Shown here: positions 8,197 to 16,235 of the stretch, in pieces
Layout: each line of letters opens with the position of its first letter
How positions within the stretch are numbered: position 1 is the stretch's first letter
Assembly (NCBI GenBank): GCA_947625935.1
Contig: CANQQE010000023.1
Span: 1 to 53,910, forward strand
Source of the DNA: an uncultured Muribaculaceae bacterium
Lineage (GTDB): Bacteria > Bacteroidota > Bacteroidia > Bacteroidales > Muribaculaceae
Reading direction: 5' to 3'
Length of the DNA: 53,910 bases
The notes under the pieces: generated by a model
Told to the model about the DNA's origin: nothing
Seen by the model: only the letters and a program-made list of their open reading frames with translations
The model's database searches: none
Translations under genes and position numbers: made by a program

Positions 8197-8829
8197 ATGA
8201 TGTATCGTCGATTCATAAAACGGTTCTTAGATGTGCTGCTGGCTCTGCTGGCGCTGATTGGCCTTTCCTGGTTCTTCCTATTGGTGGCGATCCTCATTTT
8301 TGTAAACGATCCGGGCCCAATCTTCTTTAAACAGAAGCGGATCGGGATCCATAAGACGACCTTCTGGTGCTATAAGTTTCGCACCATGAAGGTCTCGACG
8401 CCCCATGACACGCCCACCCACCTCTTGGAAAACCCGGAGCAGTATATCACAGGGGTTGGGCGTTTTCTGCGGAAGTTCAGCATCGATGAGCTTCCCCAGC
8501 TATGGAACATCCTGATCAACGACATGTCCTGGATCGGCCCGCGGCCAGCCCTATGGAATCAGGATGATCTGGTGGCGGAACGGGACAAGTACGGCGCGAA
8601 CGACGTCATGCCCGGGCTCACCGGCTGGGCGCAGATCAACGGCCGGGACGAGCTGGAGATTCCGGAAAAAGCGAGGCTCGATGGAGAATATGTGGAGCAT
8701 CTGAGCTTTGGCTTTGATTGCAAGTGCTTCTTTGGAACGATTTTCACCGTGCTCCGTCATGACGGCGTGGTCGAAGGCGGGACGGGAAACATGGCAGACG
8801 AGAAGCAGAAGGAGATACTCGGAAGATGA
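8197..8829 (+). CDS. Undecaprenyl-phosphate sugar-phosphate transferase (initiating enzyme)
   Basis: Bacterial sugar transferase of 210 residues, the short single-domain form of the WcaJ/PglC group. It transfers a sugar-1-phosphate from its nucleotide donor to undecaprenyl phosphate at the inner face of the membrane and so starts each repeat unit. One N-terminal hydrophobic hairpin (residues 12-36) is followed by family motifs PIFFKQKRIG, KFRTM, SIDELPQLWNIL, WIGPRPAL and PGLTGWAQINGRDEL. Its stop overlaps the start of the downstream epimerase (ATGA). The preceding 4,6-dehydratase suggests a 6-deoxy amino sugar as first residue, which is inference. Confidence 0.93.
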   Translation: MMYRRFIKRFLDVLLALLALIGLSWFFLLVAILIFVNDPGPIFFKQKRIGIHKTTFWCYKFRTMKVSTPHDTPTHLLENPEQYITGVGRFLRKFSIDELPQLWNILINDMSWIGPRPALWNQDDLVAERDKYGANDVMPGLTGWAQINGRDELEIPEKARLDGEYVEHLSFGFDCKCFFGTIFTVLRHDGVVEGGTGNMADEKQKEILGR

Positions 8830-9701
8830 AAAGGATATTGATCACCGGGGCGAACAGCTACATCGGAACATCGTTTGAACGATATATAATGGATAACTAC
8901 CCAGGTCAGTATTCGGTGGATACCGTGGACATGATCGACGGAAGCTGGCGGGAAAAGAGCTTCGCGGGCTATGACAGCGTTTTCCATGTGGCGGGGATCG
9001 CACATTCCGACAGCGGAAAGATCAGCCCGGAAAAAGAAAAATTATACTATTCGGTCAATACCGATTTGACGGTCGAGACGGCAAAGAAAGCCAAAGCGGA
9101 CGGTGCAGGACAGTTCATTTTCATGAGCAGCGCTATTGTGTATGGCGAGAGCGCGCCGATCGGAAAAGACAAGCTGATCACCAAGGATACGCCGGTATCT
9201 CCGGCAAACTGCTACGGCGACAGCAAAGTGCAGGCAGAGAATGGGATTCGTCCGCTGAACGATGATCATTTTCATGTCGTTATCTTACGGCCTCCGATGA
9301 TTTATGGAAAAGGCAGCAAGGGGAATTATCCCCTGCTTTCTAAAATCGCTCAAAAAACGCCCATTTTTCCGTATGTGAAGAATGAGCGCTCCATGCTGTA
9401 TATTGAGAATTTGTGCGCGTTCGTGCGGCTGATGATCGAGAACGGCGAGGCAGGCACCTTCTGGCCGCAGAACGCGGAGTACAGCAACACCAGCGAGCTG
9501 GTGAAAATGATCGCCGCGGCGCATGGGAAACGGGTACAGCTGGTGAAAGGCTTCGGCTGGGCACTGAAGCTGCTCAGTTACATGACGCCGATCGTCAATA
9601 AGGCGTTTGGAAGTTTGCGGTATGACATGGGAATGAGCGGGTATTCGGTGGATTATATACGAGTTCCATTAAAAGATAGTGTGGAGTTGTCAGAGAAATA
9701 G
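8826..9701 (+). CDS. NAD-dependent sugar epimerase/reductase (extended SDR)
   Basis: Extended short-chain dehydrogenase of 291 residues. The N-terminal nucleotide motif is TGANSYIGTSFERYI (residues 6-20), catalytic Ser lies in MSSAIVYGE, and the YxxxK pair in NCYGDSKVQAE. It starts inside the ATGA overlap with the sugar transferase, so the pair is translationally coupled. In many Firmicutes loci such a protein beside PglF-like dehydratases reduces the 4-keto intermediate or epimerises the activated sugar before priming. The substrate cannot be told from sequence. Confidence 0.85.
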   Translation: MKRILITGANSYIGTSFERYIMDNYPGQYSVDTVDMIDGSWREKSFAGYDSVFHVAGIAHSDSGKISPEKEKLYYSVNTDLTVETAKKAKADGAGQFIFMSSAIVYGESAPIGKDKLITKDTPVSPANCYGDSKVQAENGIRPLNDDHFHVVILRPPMIYGKGSKGNYPLLSKIAQKTPIFPYVKNERSMLYIENLCAFVRLMIENGEAGTFWPQNAEYSNTSELVKMIAAAHGKRVQLVKGFGWALKLLSYMTPIVNKAFGSLRYDMGMSGYSVDYIRVPLKDSVELSEK

Positions 9702-9747
9702 ATGAACGCATTTTATAATATTATTAGAAGAAAGGAGCGGGCTGATT

Positions 9748-10959
9748 ATGGGGAAAAAGGTTGCAGTGGTTTCATATGTTGCGGCTTTGCCAGGTGAAAA
9801 AGGCCTTAATCGTATGTATTTTTTAGCCGATTTACTGCAAAGAAAAGGATTTGACGTTGAATTTATCACAAGCAACTTTCAACATTGGGAGAAAAAACAG
9901 CGTAATCCCGATATGGATACGTCGAATTTTCTGTGTAAAGTTACATTATTACCGCAGCCTTCATATTCAAAGAACATTGAGATCAAAAGGGTTTTTAGCT
10001 ATCGAATTTTAGCCAATAATATTAAAAAGCATCTTGAGAAAAATGCCTATGATTTAATATATTGCAGTATTCCCGATAATCATACCAGTGCCATATGCGT
10101 AAAATATGCTAAAAAGCGTAATATACCGGTTGTTATCGATATAGAGGATCTCTGGCCAGAGACAATGAAAATGGTGCTCAATATACCTATGATAACGGAT
10201 ATATTATATTCATATTTTTCTCATGACGCAAAAATCACATATAAAAATTGCGATGCGGTAGTGGGGTCTTCAGACACATACCGAGATGAACCCGCAAAAT
10301 ATGGAATCAGCGTTCCAAGAAAGATGACGGTGTATGTCGGAACAGATTTATCGGTTTTTGATGAAGGAGTAGAACGATATAGCGAAGAGATAGATAAGCC
10401 TAAAAGTGAGTTTTGGGTATCATATGCGGGAACATTAGGTAGAAGCTATGATATTGGCACGCTTGTTGAATCGGCGAATATTATAAAAAAGAAGCATGAT
10501 AATATTAAGATAAAGATCCTGGGCGACGGACCGTTGAGGGAGGAATTTGAAAAGAAAGCCAAATCTTTATGTGGAAATGTTGAGTTTTTAGGTTACCAAC
10601 CGTATCAAAAAATGGCGGCGTTTTTATCAAAATCTGATATCACTGTTAATTCTATCGTTCATGGTGCGGCGCAGAGCATTGTCTCAAAAATAGGCGATTA
10701 TTTGGCGGCAGGAGCGGCGATGATCAACACTTGCGAAGACCCGGAATTTTGGCGGAAAGTCGAAACAGACGGATTTGGCCTGAATGTAAGACCCGGAGAT
10801 GCGGAAGCGTTGGCGGATAAAATATTGTATTTATATGAGAATAAGGCTGTATTGACAGATATGGCAAAAAAGGCTCGCAAAATTGGTGAGCAGCAATTTG
10901 ATCGAAATACGTCCTACTTAAATATTGTAAGTTTAATATCAGATATGCTCGACAGATAA
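9748..10959 (+). CDS. Glycosyltransferase family 4 (GT-B, WbuB-like)
   Basis: Cytoplasmic glycosyltransferase of 403 residues. The C-terminal donor-binding half has WVSYAGTLGRSYDI (about residues 223-236), KIKILGDGPL and FLGYQPYQKMAAFL, the order typical of GT4 retaining enzymes. N-terminal acceptor domain begins VAVVSYVAALPGEKGLNR. ATG is preceded by GAAAGGAG at good spacing. The gene is distinctly AT-rich compared with the genes before it and marks the start of an AT-rich block. It probably adds the second or a later sugar of the repeat unit. Confidence 0.9.
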   Translation: MGKKVAVVSYVAALPGEKGLNRMYFLADLLQRKGFDVEFITSNFQHWEKKQRNPDMDTSNFLCKVTLLPQPSYSKNIEIKRVFSYRILANNIKKHLEKNAYDLIYCSIPDNHTSAICVKYAKKRNIPVVIDIEDLWPETMKMVLNIPMITDILYSYFSHDAKITYKNCDAVVGSSDTYRDEPAKYGISVPRKMTVYVGTDLSVFDEGVERYSEEIDKPKSEFWVSYAGTLGRSYDIGTLVESANIIKKKHDNIKIKILGDGPLREEFEKKAKSLCGNVEFLGYQPYQKMAAFLSKSDITVNSIVHGAAQSIVSKIGDYLAAGAAMINTCEDPEFWRKVETDGFGLNVRPGDAEALADKILYLYENKAVLTDMAKKARKIGEQQFDRNTSYLNIVSLISDMLDR

Positions 10960-11027
10960 GATAGGTGCAGTGGAAAGCGATAAAGCAATGATATACATAC
11001 CCGAAAATATCGTTATGATTGGCGGGC

Positions 11028-11191
11028 ATTACGGCGCTTTTTCTCAATAAGTATTTCAGTGACAAATTTCAGGGCATCCAACCGGCGGTTACATGCGTAT
11101 GTTCGGGGAAATGTTTGGCGGTGTGGAGCTTCGTCTGAATACCGGCTTCCTATCTGGTAGAGAGAATCTCTCGGCGATTGCGAAGGAATAG
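11028..11191 (+). pseudogene. glf: Remnant of UDP-galactopyranose mutase (glf)
   Basis: Translation of this otherwise non-coding gap gives two pieces of a UDP-galactopyranose mutase in different frames. From 11028 comes ITALFLNKYFSDKFQGI. After a shift near 11080 comes GGYMRMFGEMFGGVELRLNT, then GFLSGRENLSAIAKE and a stop at 11189-11191. These match the family's central FxYDNxYFNDxYQGIP-GGYTxMFExML-xVxLNTDFF region. The rest of the gene is missing. The piece is not a copy of the intact Glf at 38492-39670, which differs in this region, so it looks like a relic of an earlier locus configuration. The remaining bases of the 10960-11265 gap hold nothing I recognise. Confidence 0.7.
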
Positions 11192-11265
11192 ATCCATTTA
11201 TATCATAATCATGGGTTTGTGATTAGATTTTGACGTAATGAAATTGTCTTGTGAGGTGTTAAATC

Positions 11266-13293
11266 TTGTCCAATATAAAGGCAATGATAAAAAACGATTT
11301 ATGGCGTTGGAACTATATTGTCCCGTTTGTGAATAAGCATCGCTATGACGAAAAAGGTAAAATTGACTTACTGCGGCATATTATACGCGCGTATGCGCAA
11401 ATTCGTCCGATTAGCGCACACGAAGGAAAACGAACAGTCGGAAAAGATACGCGAAAGCTGCTGGAAACAGTGCAAATCCAAATCAGCGCGGATAGTCAGT
11501 TTGTGTATTTTATTGATTGTTCGAAAACGCTTGCCATACCGGGAAATGTGCTGAGTAATTTTACGATTCCATATGACAAGATCGTTCACGGAACATTTGA
11601 TAAACTGGCAACGCAGGCCGTCGGCGAGGATAGGTACGGCCAAGAGGCGGCACAGGTCATCTTTGGTATTCGGCAGTTGGTGGATCGCATTCTTGAAGCG
11701 CTGAATGAAGCACCCCTTTCTGACGTCACACGTGAGAGACGCATACGTGATTTTTCTGTAATGCTTTCTCAACCTGCAAGCCATTTCGATGAAGCATTGC
11801 AACGTATACTTTTTTTCAACCAAATACTGTGGCAGACGAGACATCGGCTTAATGGCTTGGGAAGATTGGACCGTATACTTGGGGATTTGTATGCAAATGA
11901 TATTGCCGCCAATCTTCTGGATCGCGAAGGCGCGATAGAAATGGTATTGGATTTTCTTACTCAGCTCAGCCGGTATGCGGAATATAAAAGTGACGCGCTG
12001 CAAGGCGACATCGGGCAAATCATTATATTGGGCGGTTTGGATGCAGACGGCAAGTATTTTTGCAATGAATTGACGGAAATTTTCTTGACAGCGCAGGCAA
12101 AGTTAAAAAAACCGGATCCTAAGACGTTGTTGCGTGTAAGTACAAATATGCCCGTTGAACTGCTTCGAATTGCTGTAAAATGTCTGACAGCAGCTACAGG
12201 GAGCCCTCTTTTTTCAAATGATGATGTAGTTGTAAATGCGCTGCTGGATTTCGGCATGCCAAAAGAGGATGCCTACAATTATTGCGTTTCAGCGTGCTGG
12301 GAACCATTCATAGTTGGTAAATCCCTGGATCAAAATAATATTGCTATGTTTGACTTCTTCGCTGCATTGGATGATTTGCTGTCAGAACGTGAATACAAAG
12401 ATTTTGGAAGTTTATTAGAAGATTATTTACGCAAGAACAGCGATTATTTTGGCCATTTTCTTGAGTCATTAAATGATTTTAAGTGGGCAGCTGATCCGCT
12501 GGTGTCGATGTTTACTGATGAATGCAGTGAGAAGCGGTTGGACATTTCTCAAGGTTCGGCGAGGTACAATAATTACGGCATTACTACAGTAGCCCTTTCC
12601 AATACAGTAGATAGCTTGCTGAATATTAAAAGACTTGTCTTTGACACCAATCAATACTCGTGGAAAGAACTTATGCGCGTCAGAGCGAAGAATTATGATG
12701 GCGAAGATACGCTGCTTGCTGACCTTCGCGCGTTTAGATGCTATGGTCGTGATAGTGTCCAGGCATCAGAGCTTGCGAACCTCATAATGGATGCTTTGGC
12801 CGAAAAGGCAATGGCATATCATAATCCCTTGGGGGGTACAGTGAAGTTTGGCGTTAGTTCACCGGGGTATAATCTTCAAGGAAAGAAAAAAGCGGCGGAT
12901 GTATCAGGAAGAAAGAATGGCGAGCCGTATAACACACATATCTCTTGCGTGAATGCTCCTTACACCGAAGTGGTTTGCTTTGCGGCAAGATTAAATTACA
13001 AGAACCAACGGTTTAATGGGAATGTTGTAGATTTCTTTGTCTCCGGGGATTTTCTTCAGAAAAATGAGGATAAATTTGTTTTGTTTTTGCAAGGCGCAAT
13101 TCGTGAAGGATTCTTTCAGATGCAGATGAACATTATGGACAGCGCCACATTGATCAATGCAAAAGCACACCCGGAGGACTATACCGGCTTGATAGTGCGT
13201 GTTTGGGGATTTAGCGCTTATTTCAATGAGCTTCCGGAAAGCTACCAAAATTTATTGATCGAGAGGGCTTTGGCTGCGGAGAGAAATGCATGA
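11266..13293 (+). CDS. Glycyl radical enzyme of unknown specificity (PFL-like)
   Basis: Glycyl radical enzyme of 675 residues. The C-terminal radical loop reads RVWGFSAYF with Gly648 as the predicted radical site, 28 residues from the end, as usual for the superfamily. The thiyl Cys is Cys344 in VSACWEP, matching the GCVEP motif of dehydratase-type members; Cys340 lies four residues before it. The SGRKNGEP segment (~543) corresponds to the PDGRKAGEP loop. Length is short against 760-850 residues in known dehydratases. The start follows a weak GAGGTG. The gene couples by ATGA to its activase. Family members include pyruvate formate-lyase, glycerol/propanediol dehydratases and CutC; motifs do not fit PFL itself (no Cys-Cys pair). 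The position within a CDP-polyol module suggests a surface-polymer precursor as substrate, which is inference. Confidence 0.85.
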   Translation: MSNIKAMIKNDLWRWNYIVPFVNKHRYDEKGKIDLLRHIIRAYAQIRPISAHEGKRTVGKDTRKLLETVQIQISADSQFVYFIDCSKTLAIPGNVLSNFTIPYDKIVHGTFDKLATQAVGEDRYGQEAAQVIFGIRQLVDRILEALNEAPLSDVTRERRIRDFSVMLSQPASHFDEALQRILFFNQILWQTRHRLNGLGRLDRILGDLYANDIAANLLDREGAIEMVLDFLTQLSRYAEYKSDALQGDIGQIIILGGLDADGKYFCNELTEIFLTAQAKLKKPDPKTLLRVSTNMPVELLRIAVKCLTAATGSPLFSNDDVVVNALLDFGMPKEDAYNYCVSACWEPFIVGKSLDQNNIAMFDFFAALDDLLSEREYKDFGSLLEDYLRKNSDYFGHFLESLNDFKWAADPLVSMFTDECSEKRLDISQGSARYNNYGITTVALSNTVDSLLNIKRLVFDTNQYSWKELMRVRAKNYDGEDTLLADLRAFRCYGRDSVQASELANLIMDALAEKAMAYHNPLGGTVKFGVSSPGYNLQGKKKAADVSGRKNGEPYNTHISCVNAPYTEVVCFAARLNYKNQRFNGNVVDFFVSGDFLQKNEDKFVLFLQGAIREGFFQMQMNIMDSATLINAKAHPEDYTGLIVRVWGFSAYFNELPESYQNLLIERALAAERNA

Positions 13294-14075
13294 CGGAGTC
13301 AGAAAAAAAGCAAAAGATTCGCGTAACAAATATACAGCGTTTCAGTTTACATGACGGTCCCGGTATTCGAACAACGGTTTTTTTGAAAGGCTGCTCTTTG
13401 CGCTGCCCGTGGTGCGCGAATCCCGAAAATGTGAGGTATGAGATAGAGCCTTGGCAAAAGAGTGATGGTACAGCCGGATTATTTGGCCGTGATATTTCGC
13501 TGGATGAGTTGTATGACGAACTGCTGAAAGATCGGGGCTTTTATTTGGAAGGCGGCGGAGTTACATTTTCGGGAGGGGAACCACTCTTACAGATTGAACA
13601 TTATCTGCCATTATTGGAAGAATTAAAGCAAAATCATATACACCTAGCCATCGAAACGGCCTTATTTGTTGATCAAAAGCAGGTTGAGGCAGCTATTCGC
13701 TTTTTTGATTGGTGGTATGTGGACATGAAATTGCTTGTTCCTGAATGGTGCCGCCGGCTATTGAACGGAGATGCGCGGCAATATTTGGATAATCTCACGT
13801 TTCTTACGGAACATGGTATTTCACCAACGATCCGTATTCCTTGCGTTCACGGATATACGGACACACCTGAGAGCCTTGAGCGTATTGCCCATTGGATCAA
13901 AAAACTTGAATTAAAACAGGTTGAGATTTTTGGTATACATGACTTGGCAAGGGAAAAATACAAAAGTCTGGGTCGAGAATGGCCTATGGATCTTTCTGAT
14001 AATGAAGAGGCCGTTCGTAATGTGGCGCGATTTCTTAATAAATCACAAATCCAATGTAAAATGATCAGGATTTAA
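13290..14075 (+). CDS. Glycyl radical enzyme activase (radical SAM, PflA-like)
   Basis: Radical SAM protein of 261 residues that should abstract hydrogen from Gly648 of the adjacent enzyme using S-adenosylmethionine and a 4Fe-4S cluster. The CxxxCxxC motif is Cys35-Cys39-Cys42 (KGCSLRCPWCANPENV), preceded by FSLHDGPGIRTTVF, the usual activase entry. The SAM-binding GGE motif is FSGGEPLL. The extra two-cluster ferredoxin insert of dehydratase activases is absent; only about 25 residues separate the cluster motif from the next helix, so it has the compact PflA-like form. It starts inside an ATGA overlap with the enzyme gene, which ties the two functionally. Confidence 0.92.
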   Translation: MTESEKKQKIRVTNIQRFSLHDGPGIRTTVFLKGCSLRCPWCANPENVRYEIEPWQKSDGTAGLFGRDISLDELYDELLKDRGFYLEGGGVTFSGGEPLLQIEHYLPLLEELKQNHIHLAIETALFVDQKQVEAAIRFFDWWYVDMKLLVPEWCRRLLNGDARQYLDNLTFLTEHGISPTIRIPCVHGYTDTPESLERIAHWIKKLELKQVEIFGIHDLAREKYKSLGREWPMDLSDNEEAVRNVARFLNKSQIQCKMIRI

Positions 14076-14132
14076 GCTTGATAAAAAATGTTATAAAAGA
14101 TGAATGATGTCTTATCAGGTTAGGAGCGAATT

Positions 14133-15338
14133 ATGACACAGACGCAGAAAGAAAAATTACAGTATGTTGCTGCGGGAATTGTTCGGACGCTGCTGAAGCT
14201 TTTTTGGATTTTCCCAATTAAGAATAATCGGATAGCCATGATTTCATATGCCGGCAGACAATATTCATGTAATCCAAAATATATTTCACTTTATTTGCAG
14301 AAATACTACCCTCAAAAGTTTGAGCTTATTTTTGCGCTCAGAGATACAGAAAAATGGGACAGCAACGGGGAACGGTTTGTAAAATTTTTGTCTTTTCAAA
14401 ACTTCTATTATTTTTGTACGGCAAAAGTATTGATCAGCAATTCAGGGATGCCAACATATCTTCCCAAGCGTCATAATCAATATGTGATAAACACATGGCA
14501 TGGAGGGGGCGCATATAAGACACAGAAGAGCGGGGGGAACCTTGAAGAAGACACGATAACAAAGCCAAGACTGAAATTGCATTTGTATAAAACTCGGTGT
14601 ACTGACCTTGTTCTTTCCAGCTGCAAGAGTTTTACAGAATTTGCCGTACCGGAACTTGTTCTTCAATATACAGGGGAAGTCATGCCTTGCGGAATGCCAA
14701 GAAACGACATTTTTTATCATGGAGACGATGCAACGATCCGAAATAAGGTTTGCGCAAGACTAGGCATTGATAATGACCGAGAAATAATTCTGTATGCGCC
14801 CACATATCGCGGCAGCATTGACAGCATGCAAGTGCAGGCAGAAAAATTATTTACAATGGATTTAAATATTGAGAATTTGTTTGGCGCTGTACAGAAAAGG
14901 TTCAAAAATAGTCCAGTTTTGTTAATTCGAGCGCATCATGCGATGAATATGGCATCCCATTCAAAATCTGCCGACATTATTGATGTATCGGATTATCCTG
15001 ATACGCAAGAGCTGCTTTGTTCGACAGATATTCTTATTTCTGACTATTCCTCAACGATTTGGGATTTTTCATTAACAAAAAAGCCATGTTTTTTGTATTG
15101 TCCCGACCTCAACTACTACATGCACGATGATCGAGGGACATATACACCGATTGAGACATGGCCGGGTATATTGTGCCGTTCCAATGATGAACTTGAGCAG
15201 GCGATACTTCATTTTGACGAGGCGGAGTATATCAAAAAAGTGGAGAAACACCATGCAGACCTTGGCAGCTATGAGAAAGGCACCGCCTGTGAGCAAGTTT
15301 GTAAACGTATCGCAGAAGTTTGTGGAGTGGAGTCATGA
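14133..15338 (+). CDS. CDP-glycerol/ribitol polyolphosphotransferase (TagB/TagF family)
   Basis: Polyol-phosphate transferase of 401 residues. Family motifs are visible: INTWHGGGAYK (about residues 119-129), LYAPTYRG (~220), LIRAHHAM (~265), TDILISDYSSTIWDF (~298-312) and FLYCPDL. In teichoic-acid enzymes the HG and SDYSS regions bind the CDP-polyol. It would transfer glycerol- or ribitol-phosphate, or a modified polyol-phosphate, from its CDP donor to the lipid-linked glycan at the membrane. AGGAG precedes the ATG. The neighbouring cytidylyltransferase likely makes its donor. Confidence 0.9.
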   Translation: MTQTQKEKLQYVAAGIVRTLLKLFWIFPIKNNRIAMISYAGRQYSCNPKYISLYLQKYYPQKFELIFALRDTEKWDSNGERFVKFLSFQNFYYFCTAKVLISNSGMPTYLPKRHNQYVINTWHGGGAYKTQKSGGNLEEDTITKPRLKLHLYKTRCTDLVLSSCKSFTEFAVPELVLQYTGEVMPCGMPRNDIFYHGDDATIRNKVCARLGIDNDREIILYAPTYRGSIDSMQVQAEKLFTMDLNIENLFGAVQKRFKNSPVLLIRAHHAMNMASHSKSADIIDVSDYPDTQELLCSTDILISDYSSTIWDFSLTKKPCFLYCPDLNYYMHDDRGTYTPIETWPGILCRSNDELEQAILHFDEAEYIKKVEKHHADLGSYEKGTACEQVCKRIAEVCGVES

Positions 15339-15436
15339 CAACAGAAGAACATCTTCTTAAAGTTCAAAGGAAAAGGTACGCTGAAAAATGAAAATGTCAT
15401 GATAAAGCTTTAGGCGGCTGCGAGACAGGAGAAGCG

Positions 15437-15508
15437 ATGAAGCTCGTTGGTGATAGGATTTATCAGGCGCGCTTTAAAGACGCGGGAAGGAAAAAGAGAG
15501 CATCATGA
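15437..15508 (+). CDS. Possible 23-residue peptide coupled to the cytidylyltransferase
   Basis: Tiny frame starting ATG at 15437 after AGGAGA and ending in a TGA that overlaps the cytidylyltransferase ATG (ATGA). The product would be basic, starting MKLVGDRIYQARFKDAGRKK. It may only serve translational coupling or be a remnant; no family is recognised. The rest of the 15339-15504 gap shows nothing else. Confidence 0.25.
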   Translation: MKLVGDRIYQARFKDAGRKKRAS

Positions 15509-16224
15509 ATGTTGTGGTTATCTTTGCGGGTGGTACTGGCCAGCGCATGAATATGAAGACCAGGCCAAAGCAGTTTTTAGAATTTCATGGAAAGCCCATT
15601 CTTGTTTACACATTGGAACAGTTTCAGCAACATGAGGGTATTGATGGTATTGTTATTGCAAGTCTCGCAGGCTATATAGATTATTGTTGGCAACTTGTCC
15701 ACAAATATGATTTGACAAAGGTTGCGGCTATCGTTCCTGGCGGGGAAAATGGGCAAATGTCAATCTTTAATGGTTTGAAAAAGGCTGGAGAACTGTACGA
15801 TCCTGATTCTGCAGTGCTGATTCACGATGGAGTCAGGCCTCTAATCGACCAAGAGACAATCAGCCGATGTATTGATTGCGTAAATGCTCATGGATCTGCT
15901 GTTACGGTTACACCAGCAACAGAAACGATCGTTATGAGAGGCGAAAGCGAAGAGATTGGCGAGATCATTGAGCGGTCCCACTGTCAAATGGCACGTGCGC
16001 CTCAATGTTTTGTCTTGAAAGATATTTTGGAAGCGCATCATAAGGCGCAGTTAGAAAGGAAATTGAGTTTTATCGATTCGGCATGTCTTATGCGTTATTA
16101 TGGGCATAAACTGTATTCGGTGGAAGGAAAACCAGAGAACATTAAAATCACGACTCCAAGTGACTTTTATATCTTTCGCGCAATCATGGATGCCCGGGAA
16201 AATTCTCAAATTTTAGGGCTTTGA
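15505..16224 (+). CDS. IspD/TarI-like polyol-phosphate cytidylyltransferase
   Basis: Nucleotidyltransferase of 239 residues that couples CTP to a polyol phosphate. The N-terminal CTP-binding loop is FAGGTGQRMNMKTRPKQFLE (from residue 6), followed by IVPGGENGQMSIFNGL and LIHDGVRPLI, the classic IspD/TarI signature. Because it sits between a TagB/TagF-type transferase and an SDR in a polysaccharide locus, activation of ribitol-5-phosphate or a related polyol for surface polymer synthesis is far likelier than the isoprenoid role. No TarJ-type dehydrogenase is present; the adjacent SDR and the glycyl radical enzyme may shape the polyol instead. Confidence 0.88.
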   Translation: MNVVVIFAGGTGQRMNMKTRPKQFLEFHGKPILVYTLEQFQQHEGIDGIVIASLAGYIDYCWQLVHKYDLTKVAAIVPGGENGQMSIFNGLKKAGELYDPDSAVLIHDGVRPLIDQETISRCIDCVNAHGSAVTVTPATETIVMRGESEEIGEIIERSHCQMARAPQCFVLKDILEAHHKAQLERKLSFIDSACLMRYYGHKLYSVEGKPENIKITTPSDFYIFRAIMDARENSQILGL

Positions 16225-16235
16225 GGTGTGTTTGA

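Noticed and set aside
12831-12836. G6-TAC in the glycyl radical enzyme gene, and similar G6 runs at 14532, 24293 and 27766
   Set aside because: All are in frame in intact genes and too short to be expected to slip at high rate; mentioned only as possible seeds.
11266-13293. Pyruvate formate-lyase proper
   Set aside because: The adjacent Cys-Cys pair of true PFL is missing; a single Cys in a CxEP context as in dehydratase-type members is seen, and no central-metabolism genes are nearby.
15505-16224. Isoprenoid IspD
   Set aside because: Location within a polyolphosphotransferase/SDR polysaccharide module argues for a TarI-like polyol role; no isoprenoid gene is adjacent.
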